NCBI GenBank assembly: GCA_030616775.1
Contig: JAUWWQ010000016.1
Coordinates: 1 to 64,000, forward strand
DNA from: Planctomycetota bacterium
GTDB lineage: Bacteria > Planctomycetota > Phycisphaerae > UBA1845
Direction of reading: 5' to 3'
Length of the DNA: 64,000 nucleotides
In this document: piece after piece, positions 17,735 to 25,958 of the stretch
Position numbering within the stretch: position 1 is the first letter of the stretch
Layout: every line of letters begins with the position of its first letter
Notes under the pieces: model-generated
What the model was told of the DNA's origin: nothing
What the model saw: only the letters and a program-made list of their open reading frames with translations
Databases searched by the model: none
Translations under genes and position numbers: made by a program

Positions 17735-19168
17735 ATGAGCGTCCCACAGCAGCCACCAGCCAAAGTTGTTGTGGAACCGGTCGATTCACGAAGCTCTGTC
17801 GAGTCCGTGGCTGTGAGTTTTTCTTATTCAACATCCCCGTCTATTCTCGCAAGCTCTCTTCAGAACGGACGTTACGGGCGTTTTTCGATCTTCGCCAGCC
17901 ACCCTCTCGAGGTGTTTTCCATTCGCCGGCTCGGGCCGACATGCCCGCTAACCGCTCTGGCCAAACGAGCGTCCAGCTACCCGGGCCTGTCCGAACCAGT
18001 CCCCGACCTCCCGTTTGCGGGCGGCTGGATAGGGTTTATCGCCTATGAGGGCGGTCTCGTGACCGAACGAATCGAGCCCACAACGGTTCGCGATGTGCCG
18101 CTTCCGGTACTGCGGTTCTGCCTGTACGACGCGGCTGCAGTCTACGACCATCAGGCCCGACAGTGGTATCTCACAGCCGTTGACTGGCCACGGCCCCTGG
18201 CGGGTCGGCGACCGCCTGTGTCGACACGTCTGGCCGCCCTCCGGAACCGCCTGGAAAGCGCACCAACCCTCGATCCAACCGATCCGCCACCGAGGCCGGC
18301 CACCTCGCCACCGACGCCCAACATGTCCCACGAGGAGTACCTTGCCAAAGTGGATCGGGCCAAACGGTATATCACTGCCGGCGATATCTATCAGGTCAAT
18401 CTGACACAACGGTTCACGGTCCGAACCGATGCGTCACCAGCGGCTATTTGGCAACGGCTGTGCCGGTCGAGCCCCTCGCCGTATTCCGCCCTTCTTATGT
18501 GGGATGACGCTGCCATCCTTTCCTCATCGCCGGAACTTTTTCTGGAACTTCGCGACCGGCACGTTGTGACCCGACCTATCAAGGGGACCCGCCCACGGGT
18601 GGGCGATGCGCGAATCGACAAGGCCAACCGGCGCGAACTGGCCGAAAGCGAGAAGGACCGGGCGGAGCTTACCATGATCATCGATCTGCTCCGCAACGAC
18701 CTGGGTCGAGTGTGCTCTTTCGGAACCGTGGGCGTCACCTGCGCCGGCGAAATCGAGGAGCACCCCACAGTCTTTCACCGCGTCGCTACAATCGAAGGCG
18801 ACCTGGCGCCTCAACGCGGCTGGCTCGATCTGTTGCGGGCTGCGTTTCCCGGCGGGTCAGTGACCGGTGCCCCGAAAATCCGGGCGATTCAGATCATCGA
18901 CGAGCTCGAACCGACAACGCGAGGCGTGTACTGCGGCTCGATCGGGCTGATCGGTCTGGACGGCTCGATGTCGCTGAACATCGCGATCCGGACGATGGTC
19001 CAGTTGGATGGCGTCGTTCACATGTATGCTGGCGGGGCCATCGTAGCCGACAGCACGCCCGAGGATGAATACGACGAGATTATCGCCAAGGCTACCGGCA
19101 TGTTCCGAGCGCTGGATTGCCAGGCTCCCTCCATATCAAGATTGCCCGAGGAGGTGACAATACCTTGA
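17735..19168 (+). CDS. pabB: Aminodeoxychorismate synthase component I
   Basis: 477 residues of the chorismate-utilising family. YLAKVDRAKRYITAGDIYQVNLTQRF, SSSPELFLELRDRHVVTRPIKGTRPR, ESEKDRAELTMIIDLLRNDLGRVC, EEHPTVFHRVATIEG, FPGGSVTGAPKIRAIQIIDELEPTTRG and YAGGAIVADSTPEDEYDEI are in the expected order. The PIKGT motif carries the Lys that distinguishes PabB from TrpE-like anthranilate synthases. It makes 4-amino-4-deoxychorismate for folate, using ammonia from a PabA glutaminase not seen here. It overlaps pabC by four bases, consistent with one pathway. Confidence 0.93.
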   Translation: MSVPQQPPAKVVVEPVDSRSSVESVAVSFSYSTSPSILASSLQNGRYGRFSIFASHPLEVFSIRRLGPTCPLTALAKRASSYPGLSEPVPDLPFAGGWIGFIAYEGGLVTERIEPTTVRDVPLPVLRFCLYDAAAVYDHQARQWYLTAVDWPRPLAGRRPPVSTRLAALRNRLESAPTLDPTDPPPRPATSPPTPNMSHEEYLAKVDRAKRYITAGDIYQVNLTQRFTVRTDASPAAIWQRLCRSSPSPYSALLMWDDAAILSSSPELFLELRDRHVVTRPIKGTRPRVGDARIDKANRRELAESEKDRAELTMIIDLLRNDLGRVCSFGTVGVTCAGEIEEHPTVFHRVATIEGDLAPQRGWLDLLRAAFPGGSVTGAPKIRAIQIIDELEPTTRGVYCGSIGLIGLDGSMSLNIAIRTMVQLDGVVHMYAGGAIVADSTPEDEYDEIIAKATGMFRALDCQAPSISRLPEEVTIP

Positions 19169-20031
19169 CAGGAATTGTTTACCTTAACGACCGGTTCGTC
19201 AGTGAGCCCGATGCCAGGATAAGCGTGTACGACGGCGGCTGGCTCCACGGAGCCGGTCTGTTCGAGACAATGCGGGCCGAAAACGGCTGTGTCTTTCGTC
19301 TGGAGTCACACATCGAGCGGTTGCGCCGATCGGCCTCAAAGCTGTTGATGGCAATCGAGCCCGAGGCGCTGCCGGACCGTAATGTCTTCGCCGAATTGCT
19401 GGAGCGAAACAGCCTCAAAGCTGCCCGGGTACGGCTAATGGTCACCGCCGGATCCATGCGCGGCCATAGAACGACAGACAATTCTGACTTTACGGTCTGT
19501 GCCACGGTCGCTGACTTATCCCCGTATCCCGCGGATTTCTATGAAAAAGGTGTCCCCGTGATCATCTGTGATTTTCGAATATCACCGAGCGATCCGCTTG
19601 CCGGCCACAAGACCACGTGTTATTTGCCGCGTCTTCTGGGTCTCCGCCAGGCGCAGCAAGGGAAATGCGTAGAAGCGCTGTGGTTTACAACGGCAAACCG
19701 TCTGGCCGAAGGCTCCATCAGCAATGTCTTCATCATAAAGAACGGCGTCTTGAATACCCCGCCGCTGGACACGCCGGTGCTCCCGGGAATAACCCGGGGG
19801 ATCGTCTTGGAGATTGCCCGCCAGATCGGAATCGAAGTTCAGGAGTGCCCATTGACGGTCAATGACCTGCTCGATGCCGATGAAGTCCTGCTCACCAATG
19901 CCATCATGCAGGTTATGCCCGTCATCCGGGTCGAGAAACATGATATCCACAACGGCCGGGCAGGCCCGCTCGGAAAGAGGTTGCTGCAGGAGTATCGCAC
20001 ACGCGTGAAAGAGGAGTGCATGAGCAAGTGA
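19165..20031 (+). CDS. pabC: Aminotransferase class IV, probable 4-amino-4-deoxychorismate lyase
   Basis: 288 residues. The fold-type IV PLP signature is visible: SVYDGGWLHGAGLFETMR at the start, the catalytic Lys in LAGHKTTCYLPRLLG, and EALWFTTANRLAEGSISNVFII. Members are either PabC or branched-chain/D-amino acid aminotransferases; the four-base overlap with pabB favours PabC, which releases pyruvate to give p-aminobenzoate. The start is chosen as TTG 19165, which overlaps the pabB TGA (TTGA) and has a near-perfect GAGGAGG at 19149-19155 ten bases upstream; an ATG at 19117 lies inside pabB and lacks such a site. Confidence 0.88.
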   Translation: MTGIVYLNDRFVSEPDARISVYDGGWLHGAGLFETMRAENGCVFRLESHIERLRRSASKLLMAIEPEALPDRNVFAELLERNSLKAARVRLMVTAGSMRGHRTTDNSDFTVCATVADLSPYPADFYEKGVPVIICDFRISPSDPLAGHKTTCYLPRLLGLRQAQQGKCVEALWFTTANRLAEGSISNVFIIKNGVLNTPPLDTPVLPGITRGIVLEIARQIGIEVQECPLTVNDLLDADEVLLTNAIMQVMPVIRVEKHDIHNGRAGPLGKRLLQEYRTRVKEECMSK

Positions 20032-21164
20032 ATGGACAATCTCAGACAAACGCCAAGTGCACCATAGCCGGATTTTGCGCGACAATGGAGTCAATTGTAC
20101 CGACCGTGCTGGCCCAGAGCTGGGACAACGTTGGTCTGCTCGCCGGCGACCGCCAGGGGCCGGTCGACCGCGTGCTCACGTGCATCGATCTCACTCCGGC
20201 AGTGGTTGAGGAGGCCCTGGGCGAGAAGATCGATGTCATCCTGGCCTACCATCCGCCGATCTTCAAGCCCGTCTCCTCCCTTTGTGCGGACGGCACCGGC
20301 ACGGAAGCAGTTGTGTTTCAATGTATCCGAAACGGCATTGCCATTTACGCCGTGCACACGGCCCTGGACACCGCCGACGGCGGAACAAATGACGTGATTG
20401 CGTCACTCTGCGGCATCGACGACACCGAACCGCTGGAATACGTCGATGATCCTACGGTCGAAGTGTGCAAGTTTGTCGTCTTTGTCCCGCCGAACGCTAT
20501 CAAGAAGGTCTCCAATGCAATGTTCACCGCCGGCGCCGGGCATATCGGGGACTACAGCCGGTGCAGCTACCGGACTTCCGGCCAGGGTACCTTCTTCGGC
20601 GGGGAGGCAACGCAACCGATCATAGGCGAGCCGGGTCGTATGGAGTATGTAGACGAGATCCGCCTCGAAACAGTGGTTCCATTGAAATCGCTCCCGGCCG
20701 TCGTGACCGCGATGGTCCAAGCCCATCCTTATGAGGAGCCGGCCTTCGACGTCTACCCGCTCAAGCCCCCACCCCTGCGCGGCATCGGGCGGATTGGCAG
20801 GTTGCCGCGTCCAGTGCACTTGGCGAGTCTCGCCCGAAAACTGAAGCGCGCTACGGACGCAGCCCATGTCCAGATTGTCGGTCCGCCGGATCGCACGATA
20901 GACCGCGCCGTCATCGTCGTCGGGGCTGCAGGCAGCCTCCCGTTTCGCACCTCACTCACGCTGAACGACGTCATCATCACCGGGGAAATCCGCCACCATG
21001 ACGCTTTGACTATCCAGCGTCGCGGTTGCAGTGCCATCGCACTGGGCCATTGGACAAGCGAACGACCTGTTCTCGCGCCGCTGACACAGCGGCTCCAAGG
21101 GGCGCTCCCAGGTGTCACGGTCCAGATAAGCCAATCCGATGAGAATCCCTTCAATTCGTTATGA
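20028..21164 (+). CDS. Nif3-like dinuclear metal centre protein (YqfO/YbgI family)
   Basis: About 378 residues, the longer Nif3 form with an inserted PII-like domain. Metal-ligand segments: SWDNVGLLAGD, AYHPPIFKPV, YAVHTALDTADGGTND near the N-terminal half and GEIRHHDALTIQRRGCSAIALGHWTSERP at the C-terminus. The middle (about residues 140-250: KFVVFVPPNAIKKVSNAMFTAGAGHIGDY ... AHPYEEPAFDVYPL) is the insert domain. Proposed roles for relatives include GTP cyclohydrolase-type activity, but none is firmly established. GTG 20028 overlaps the pabC stop as GTGA with GAGGAG at 20011-20016; GTG 20016 is an alternative. Confidence 0.9.
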   Translation: MNGQSQTNAKCTIAGFCATMESIVPTVLAQSWDNVGLLAGDRQGPVDRVLTCIDLTPAVVEEALGEKIDVILAYHPPIFKPVSSLCADGTGTEAVVFQCIRNGIAIYAVHTALDTADGGTNDVIASLCGIDDTEPLEYVDDPTVEVCKFVVFVPPNAIKKVSNAMFTAGAGHIGDYSRCSYRTSGQGTFFGGEATQPIIGEPGRMEYVDEIRLETVVPLKSLPAVVTAMVQAHPYEEPAFDVYPLKPPPLRGIGRIGRLPRPVHLASLARKLKRATDAAHVQIVGPPDRTIDRAVIVVGAAGSLPFRTSLTLNDVIITGEIRHHDALTIQRRGCSAIALGHWTSERPVLAPLTQRLQGALPGVTVQISQSDENPFNSL

Positions 21165-21176
21165 TGGAAATGCCAC

Positions 21177-22166
21177 TCAGGCAAGCACGATGAGCTGGTC
21201 GGGGGCGGCGTCTTGCCGGGCACGGGCGGTGCGTTGTTCTTTGAACAGCTTGGCGCACTTCTCCCGTCTGGCCGGGTCGTGGCTGTAACGCCAATGATCG
21301 ACCAGGCCCAGGGCATCGGCGCAGTTGAGCGCGCTGGCCGGATATTGGCGCCAATGTTCGGCGCCCAAGGCCCTATGGAATGCGGCCGGTCCGCATGCCG
21401 GCAGACCTGAGCTGGCACGCAGGACGAAGTTGTAGGCAATCCCGATCGCCGCCACTACGCTGTCGATCACATCCCGGCCATAGCGCCCGCTCAGCACTGT
21501 CAGGTGTTCAAGGATTTGCTCGTCCGGGATGGGCAGGAGCTCGTAACGGATGAAGGCCTCCAGGGTTTGGCCCAATCGAGCAGTCCAGCCGTCGATCTGG
21601 CGTGAGGCGGCAGCACCGGCACGGTGGGCGAAGGCCTCCAGCGCCGGTTGGCCGTACTGTTCCGTCTCAGCCAGCCAGCGGAGCGTCGTGGTGAGCCTGC
21701 GTTTCGGGGAGTAGGTGCAGAAGACGGCTTCGGTGTGGGAACTCTCCCACCCTTTGATCGCCTCGGTCAGCAACCGACGTCCCAACCCGCCCCAGGGCCG
21801 CTCGGGAGTGGCCGTGATTTCATAGGCGCAGACATACCCGGCAGGCGGTGCGGAGAGCAACGAGGGTTGTGCGGGGTCTGATAACTTATCGCGGCTCAGG
21901 TGAAACTTCTCTGTTGCCTTCCACTTCACGTACGCCAGCAACGCCTCATGCTTCCCGTAGTCGTTGGCATAGAGGACATCGACGTGGTCGCTCTCCAGCT
22001 CGGCGATGAAGCGGTCCCGGCTCAGCCGGCCTTCCCACGGTGTGGACCAGGCCCGGCAGTGCAGCTCATAAGCGGCGTCATGCCAATAGACGGGGAACTC
22101 CCCCGGGCCGAACCCCACGTGCTGGACTACTTCAACTTGCCTCAGAGCATCGAGCATTCCAGTCAA
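21177..22166 (-). CDS. Unrecognised protein, weakly like malonyl-CoA decarboxylase/GNAT fold
   Basis: 329 residues, convergent with the Nif3 gene and 360 bases from the methylmalonyl-CoA epimerase. A segment in the N-terminal half (YEITATPERPWGGLGRRLLTEAIKGW followed by EAVFCTYSPKRRL) resembles the acyl-CoA-binding turn and the phenylalanine-valine-Thr-Leu-Ser-Pro-type strand of malonyl-CoA decarboxylase, a GNAT-fold enzyme. The C-terminal part is helical, ending ALGLVDHWRYSHDPARREKCAKLF. The catalytic Ser/His of true malonyl-CoA decarboxylases could not be placed, so I do not assign activity. ATG 22166 or 22157 may be the start. Confidence 0.6.
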   Translation of the reverse strand: MTGMLDALRQVEVVQHVGFGPGEFPVYWHDAAYELHCRAWSTPWEGRLSRDRFIAELESDHVDVLYANDYGKHEALLAYVKWKATEKFHLSRDKLSDPAQPSLLSAPPAGYVCAYEITATPERPWGGLGRRLLTEAIKGWESSHTEAVFCTYSPKRRLTTTLRWLAETEQYGQPALEAFAHRAGAAASRQIDGWTARLGQTLEAFIRYELLPIPDEQILEHLTVLSGRYGRDVIDSVVAAIGIAYNFVLRASSGLPACGPAAFHRALGAEHWRQYPASALNCADALGLVDHWRYSHDPARREKCAKLFKEQRTARARQDAAPDQLIVLA

Positions 22167-22304
22167 TTATAGGCCCCCAAGAAGCGCGTACGGTGTTCCC
22201 CCTCTGCAAATCGGCGGGCCGCGGTGGGCGGTTCAGGAGAATCCGGCGCGTTGCTCCGGGCGTTTCGGACCTTCGCCGGCAGTTCCTTGAAGAAGTTTGT
22301 TAGG

Positions 22305-22320
22305 CAGGCTCTCCAGCCTG
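22305..22320. repeat. Short palindrome
   Basis: CAGGCT-CTCC-AGCCTG, a perfect 6-bp stem. It is one of three adjacent, sequence-unrelated palindromes in this intergenic region (with 22346-22475 and 22477-22494). Confidence 0.7.
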
Positions 22321-22345
22321 TCAGAGCGGCCTTTGTGGTTGGAGC

Positions 22346-22475
22346 TAGTACCGTGTTTCACAAATACTACGACTATAGATCACGCGCCGAGCCGCAGGCT
22401 TTAGCCTGCGCGGAGCACCGCGCGGGCTGAAGCCCGCGGCTCAGATAGTAGCAGGACTTATGAAACACAGTACTA
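22346..22475 (+). repeat. Complete module 1 palindromic element (MITE-like)
   Basis: 130 bases bounded by imperfect inverted repeats: left TAGTACCGTGTTTCACAAAT, right (reverse complement) TAGTACTGTGTTTCATAAGT. Inside, 22389-22442 is a long palindrome starting GAGCCGCAGGCTTTAGCC and ending GGGCTGAAGCCCGCGGCTC. It encodes no protein. This is the reference copy against which the copies at 104-193 and 16204-16319 and the left end at 35681 are compared. No target-site duplication is apparent, though both outer edges read CTAG. Confidence 0.88.
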
Positions 22476-22476
22476 G

Positions 22477-22494
22477 ACCGACTGGAAAGTCGGT
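22477..22494. terminator. Hairpin, possible terminator of the epimerase gene
   Basis: ACCGACT-GGAA-AGTCGGT, a perfect 7-bp stem 33 bases beyond the minus-strand epimerase stop. No T-run follows, so it may instead be another repeat of the palindrome type that fills this region. Confidence 0.4.
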
Positions 22495-22526
22495 TCCACA
22501 TACAGGCTCCATCTGCCGGCGGGGTG

Positions 22527-22937
22527 TCAGCGTGCGTGCTGACAGAATTCAGTCAGTACGCCGTTGGTGCTTTGGGGATGGGCGAAGGCGATTTTCATTC
22601 CGTGAGCGCCGTCGCGAGGGGCTTCATCAATGAGCCTGACGCCTGCTGACTTTAGTGCCGCCAGCGTGGCGGGCAGATCGTCGACGCGATAGGCAATGTG
22701 GTGCAGACCGGGGCCCCTTTTGTCCAGGAACCGTGCTATGGGGCTGTCATCGGCGGTCGGTTCGAGCAGCTCGATGCGAACTTCGCCCAGTTGAAAGAAA
22801 ACGACGCGAACCTTCTGATCGGGGATCTCTTCGCTTCCCCCACAGTCCAACCCCAATACGTCGCGGTAGAAGCGGCTGGCCTCTTCGAGGGATCGGACAG
22901 CGATTCCAATGTGGTCAATCTGCGATGGCACCTGCAT
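22527..22937 (-). CDS. mce: Methylmalonyl-CoA epimerase
   Basis: 136 residues, one VOC/glyoxalase-type domain made of two beta-alpha-beta-beta-beta modules. Metal ligands expected in this family are seen: His in QIDHIGIAV, Gln/Glu region VFFQLGEVRIELLEP, His in GLHHIAYRVDDL and Glu in GVLTEFCQ. Active-site ending HPQSTNGVLTEF is specific to methylmalonyl-CoA epimerases. It interconverts (2S)- and (2R)-methylmalonyl-CoA, feeding the mutase encoded directly upstream on the same strand, 126 bases away across an iterated hairpin. Confidence 0.93.
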   Translation of the reverse strand: MQVPSQIDHIGIAVRSLEEASRFYRDVLGLDCGGSEEIPDQKVRVVFFQLGEVRIELLEPTADDSPIARFLDKRGPGLHHIAYRVDDLPATLAALKSAGVRLIDEAPRDGAHGMKIAFAHPQSTNGVLTEFCQHAR

Positions 22938-22947
22938 GACACAATCC

Positions 22948-23064
22948 TAAAAGTCAAAACGTCTAAAAGTCTAAAAGTCAAAACGGGGAGTTGGCGAGAC
23001 TTCTCCTCTTTATTTCGACTTTTTGACGTTTCGACGTTTCGATGTTTCGATGTTTTGACATTTC
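22948..23064. repeat. Iterated 8-bp hairpin next to the mutase stop codon
   Basis: Left arm 22948-22987 is five 8-bp units (TAAAAGTC, AAAACGTC, TAAAAGTC, TAAAAGTC, AAAACGGG). Right arm 23017-23064 is six units in the opposite sense (GACTTTTT, GACGTTTC twice, GATGTTTC, GATGTTTT, GACATTTC). The arms can fold into a stem of about 40 bp. The right arm shares its last base with the TAG of the mutase gene, so the array begins exactly at the end of the coding region. Confidence 0.85.
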
Positions 23065-24728
23065 TAATCTTCGTACTCCCCGAACACCTTCCGCAATCGG
23101 TCGCATATCTCACCTACCGAAGCGTAGGCCTCCACGGCGCTGAGGATCAAGGGCATGAGGTTATCATCGCCGCGGGCTCCCGTTTCGAGAGCGTCGAGTG
23201 CACGGCCAACGGCGGTCGCGTCGCGCTGGGCGCGGACTGTATTTAACCGATCGATCTGTCGCTGCGTGGTCTCCTCGCTGATTGTCACAATCTCCGGTCG
23301 CGACTGCTCATCCGCAGTGTAGCGATTGACACCGACAATGACGCGCTCACCGCGCTCGATCTCCTGCTGATACCGGTATGCGGACTGTTCGATCTCCCCC
23401 TGGGGGTAGCGTTGTTCGATGGCTGGCACCATCCCACCCATTTCGTCAATCTTCTTGATGTATGCTTCCGCCTCGGCCTCAATCTCATCGGTGAGCTTCT
23501 CGACAAAGTAGCTTCCGGCAAGCGGATCGACGGTATGGGCCACCCCGGATTCGTGGGCGATGATCTGCTGGGTCCTAAGTGCGATCTGGACCGCCTCTTC
23601 CGCAGGCAGGGCCAGGGCTTCGTCCCGGCTGCAAGTGTGCAGCGATTGGGTTCCACCGAGCACGGCGGACAGGGCCTGCAGTGTCACCCTGACAACATTA
23701 TTGTCAATCTGCTGAGCCGTAAGCGTCGCCCCGCAGGTCTGGGTATGGAAGCGCAGCATGCAGCTTCGCGGGTCCTTGGCCCCGAACCGCTCTTTCATGA
23801 TCCGGGCCCATAGCCGGCGGGCGGCGCGGAACTTGGCCACCTCCTCCAGCACGTCCGTCATGGCCCCGAAGAAAAAGGCCACCCGCGGGGCAAACCGGTC
23901 CACGTCCAGCCCGGCATTGCGGGCAGCTTCGACGTATGCGACTCCGTCGGCAAGCGTGAAGCCGACCTCCTGGGCTGCGGTGGAGCCCGCTTCACGAATG
24001 TGATACCCGCTGACGCTGATGATGTTGAAGAGGGGCAGGTGCTCGGCAGCATAACCGAAGATATTGGTAATCAGCCGCAGCGACGGAGCGGGCGGAAAGA
24101 TGTATGTACCCCGGGCAATGTACTCTTTGAGCACATCATTTTGGATCGTACCGGTCAGCTTATCAGCGGGCACACCCTGCTTAGCCCCCACGGCGATATA
24201 CATTGCCAGCAGCACGGCTGCAGGGGCGTTGATGGTCATCGACGTTGAGACCTTGTCCAGCGGGATGGAGTCGAAAAGGATCTCCATGTCAGCCAGCGTG
24301 TCGATGGCTACGCCCACCTTGCCGACTTCACCTGCTGCCAGCGGGTGGTCACTGTCGTAACCGATTTGGGTCGGTAGATCGAAGGCCACGCTCAGCCCGG
24401 TCTGCCCGCTTTCAAGCAGGAAACGATAGCGCTCATTGGTCTTTTCCGCCGTAGCGAAGCCGGCATACTGGCGCATGGTCCACAATCGCGAGCGATACAT
24501 GGTCGGCTGCACACCGCGCGTGAATGGATACTCCCCAGGAAAGCCGAGCTGGTCGAGGTATCTCTCGCAGGCCAACCGGTCTTGCGTATAGCCAGGCAGA
24601 TAGACCGTATCCACCGGCCGACCGGACACGGTGACTGTCCGTTCCGCCTGCTCCGGCATCTTGGCGACGGACTTCGCCAGCGTTTCGGACTTCCACCGCT
24701 CGAAGCGTTCTTCCAGAAGACTATCCAT
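23064..24728 (-). CDS. mutA: Methylmalonyl-CoA mutase, catalytic (large) subunit
   Basis: 554 residues, the size of the catalytic chain in split-type mutases (the cobalamin domain is a separate gene, as in many archaea and thermophiles). [25 protein letters not shown]-type substrate-channel sequence is present as [24 protein letters not shown], followed by [62 protein letters not shown] and [13 protein letters not shown]. It rearranges (R)-methylmalonyl-CoA to succinyl-CoA. ATG 24728 is followed by [15 protein letters not shown]. The 7-bp iterated hairpin sits in its 5' leader, starting 19 bases upstream of the ATG. Confidence 0.95.
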   Translation of the reverse strand: MDSLLEERFERWKSETLAKSVAKMPEQAERTVTVSGRPVDTVYLPGYTQDRLACERYLDQLGFPGEYPFTRGVQPTMYRSRLWTMRQYAGFATAEKTNERYRFLLESGQTGLSVAFDLPTQIGYDSDHPLAAGEVGKVGVAIDTLADMEILFDSIPLDKVSTSMTINAPAAVLLAMYIAVGAKQGVPADKLTGTIQNDVLKEYIARGTYIFPPAPSLRLITNIFGYAAEHLPLFNIISVSGYHIREAGSTAAQEVGFTLADGVAYVEAARNAGLDVDRFAPRVAFFFGAMTDVLEEVAKFRAARRLWARIMKERFGAKDPRSCMLRFHTQTCGATLTAQQIDNNVVRVTLQALSAVLGGTQSLHTCSRDEALALPAEEAVQIALRTQQIIAHESGVAHTVDPLAGSYFVEKLTDEIEAEAEAYIKKIDEMGGMVPAIEQRYPQGEIEQSAYRYQQEIERGERVIVGVNRYTADEQSRPEIVTISEETTQRQIDRLNTVRAQRDATAVGRALDALETGARGDDNLMPLILSAVEAYASVGEICDRLRKVFGEYED

Positions 24729-24746
24729 AGTCGGGTTCTCACGAAT

Positions 24747-24875
24747 TCAGTTGTCAGTTATCAGTTATCAGTTCTCAGTTGTCAGTCATCAGTTTTCAGT
24801 CGCAAGACTCTGGCGGTCCCTCCTCTACTGATAACTGACGACTGATGACTGATGACTGATGACCGATGACTGACA
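24747..24875. repeat. Iterated 7-bp hairpin between meaB remnant and mutA
   Basis: Left arm 24747-24802 holds eight 7-bp units of the form TCAGTTN/TCAGTCN; right arm 24827-24875 holds seven units of the form ACTGATG/ACTGACN, the inverse complement. A 24-base loop separates them. The stem of about 49 bp overlaps the last 27 or so codons of the minus-strand meaB-like frame, whose normal C-terminus it has replaced. Confidence 0.88.
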
Positions 24876-25242
24876 ACTCCCTTGCCACTTGATCCAGCGA
24901 GAGCTCGCCCCGCTCGAGTCTTGCAATCAACTCCTTCGTCGCGGGTGCAGCCAGCCTGTCCTCCAACGCCTGCTTACAGACGAGCATCGTACTGTGCCTG
25001 ATCTCGCCCAGCACCTGCCTTTGTCTGTGACGCTGTCGTTGCTGGGGCTGGCGGGCAGCACGATCCAACTCCAGCAGCTTATCGAGCAACTGATCCACAC
25101 CCTTCCCGGACTTCGCTTCGACTCCGACGACTTCGGGAGGCACGCCTTCTTGCCCCGCCTCATCCACGAGCGACATAGCGTAAGCCAGTGACCGCCGATC
25201 GCCCCGGCGTATCTTGTCAATGAGTGCGTCGAGTGCGTCCAT
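24796..25242 (-). CDS. meaB: MeaB-like protein lacking the GTPase core (decayed meaB)
   Basis: MeaB is normally a P-loop GTPase of about 320 residues that protects and reloads methylmalonyl-CoA mutase. Here residues 1-28 (IRRGDRRSLAYAMSLVDEAG) match the N-terminal helix of MeaB, and residues 33 onward (VPPEVVGVEAKSGKGVDQLLDKL, then a basic helix and LEDRLAAPATKELIARLERG) match its C-terminal part. The roughly 200 residues between, including Walker A, switch regions and NKAD, are missing in frame. The last 27 or so residues (SVIGHQSSVISRQLS...) are translated 7-bp hairpin repeat. It lies five bases after the cobalamin-subunit gene. It can neither bind GTP nor look intact; I regard it as a remnant, though it is still an open frame. 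Confidence 0.7.
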   Translation of the reverse strand: MDALDALIDKIRRGDRRSLAYAMSLVDEAGQEGVPPEVVGVEAKSGKGVDQLLDKLLELDRAARQPQQRQRHRQRQVLGEIRHSTMLVCKQALEDRLAAPATKELIARLERGELSLDQVARELSVIGHQSSVISRQLSVEEGPPESCD

Positions 25243-25247
25243 GTGGA

Positions 25248-25679
25248 TTAGGTCGTTACGGCGCTGCCCGCGGACTGGCTATTGGTCAGCGCTTCCTCCA
25301 AAGCGGAGAGGATTTCCGACAGAGCAGCGCCGGGCGTGAACACCCAATTAAAGCCGAGAGACCTCAGATACGGAATGTCCTGGTCGGGAATCGTTCCACC
25401 GGCGAAGAGGACGATGTTCTCAGCGCCTTCCTCTTTGAGCAGCTCGGCCACGCGGGCGAAAAGCTCTTTGTGAGCTCCGCTCAAGAGGCTCAAGCCGATG
25501 GCCTCAACGTCTTCGTCGATGGCCGTGCGAACGATCTGCTCCGGCGTTTTGCGGATGCCGGTGTAGATGACTTCATATCCGGCATTGCGCAGGGCCCGGA
25601 CGATGAACTTGGCCCCTCGGTCGTGTCCGTCGAGGCCGACCTTACCGATGAGAATCCGTTTCGGTCTTCTGGCATTCAC
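25248..25679 (-). CDS. mutB: Methylmalonyl-CoA mutase cobalamin-binding subunit
   Basis: A B12-binding Rossmann-like domain: RILIGKVGLDGHDRGAKFIVRAL contains the DxHxxG motif whose His replaces the lower ligand of cobalamin, followed by GYEVIYTGIRKTPEQIVRTA, IGLSLLSGAHKELF and the phosphate-tail loop VLFAGGTIPDQD. GTG 25679 gives 144 residues, the usual size, with GAAGAG seven bases before it; ATG 25763 (172 residues) or the frame to 25886 are alternatives whose extra residues are not conserved. It pairs with the 554-residue catalytic chain. Gene order mutB-meaB-mutA-mce on one strand indicates an operon. Confidence 0.9.
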   Translation of the reverse strand: MNARRPKRILIGKVGLDGHDRGAKFIVRALRNAGYEVIYTGIRKTPEQIVRTAIDEDVEAIGLSLLSGAHKELFARVAELLKEEGAENIVLFAGGTIPDQDIPYLRSLGFNWVFTPGAALSEILSALEEALTNSQSAGSAVTT

Positions 25680-25958
25680 AGCGCGGCTCTTCGCTACCAC
25701 CTGAGATTGTATGCACGGGTCGTGAGGCTGTATGTCAATCTTCAGCAACAGCTTATACCCCATTGTCCCGCAGGCGTCGAGAGACGGTAAGGCGCCTGGA
25801 CGCACCCGGCACTGTCGACCGGCGGCCCACTTTGCACATCGCGGGCGAACCGGGCAAACGCCCCGGCCACTCGTCGGGCCGTTCAAGAGGGTCCCGTTTG
25901 CCGCCGCTTTCCGGTAGACTACCTCCGCGGATCAGACCTTTTTGCAGAGGAGCGCGTT

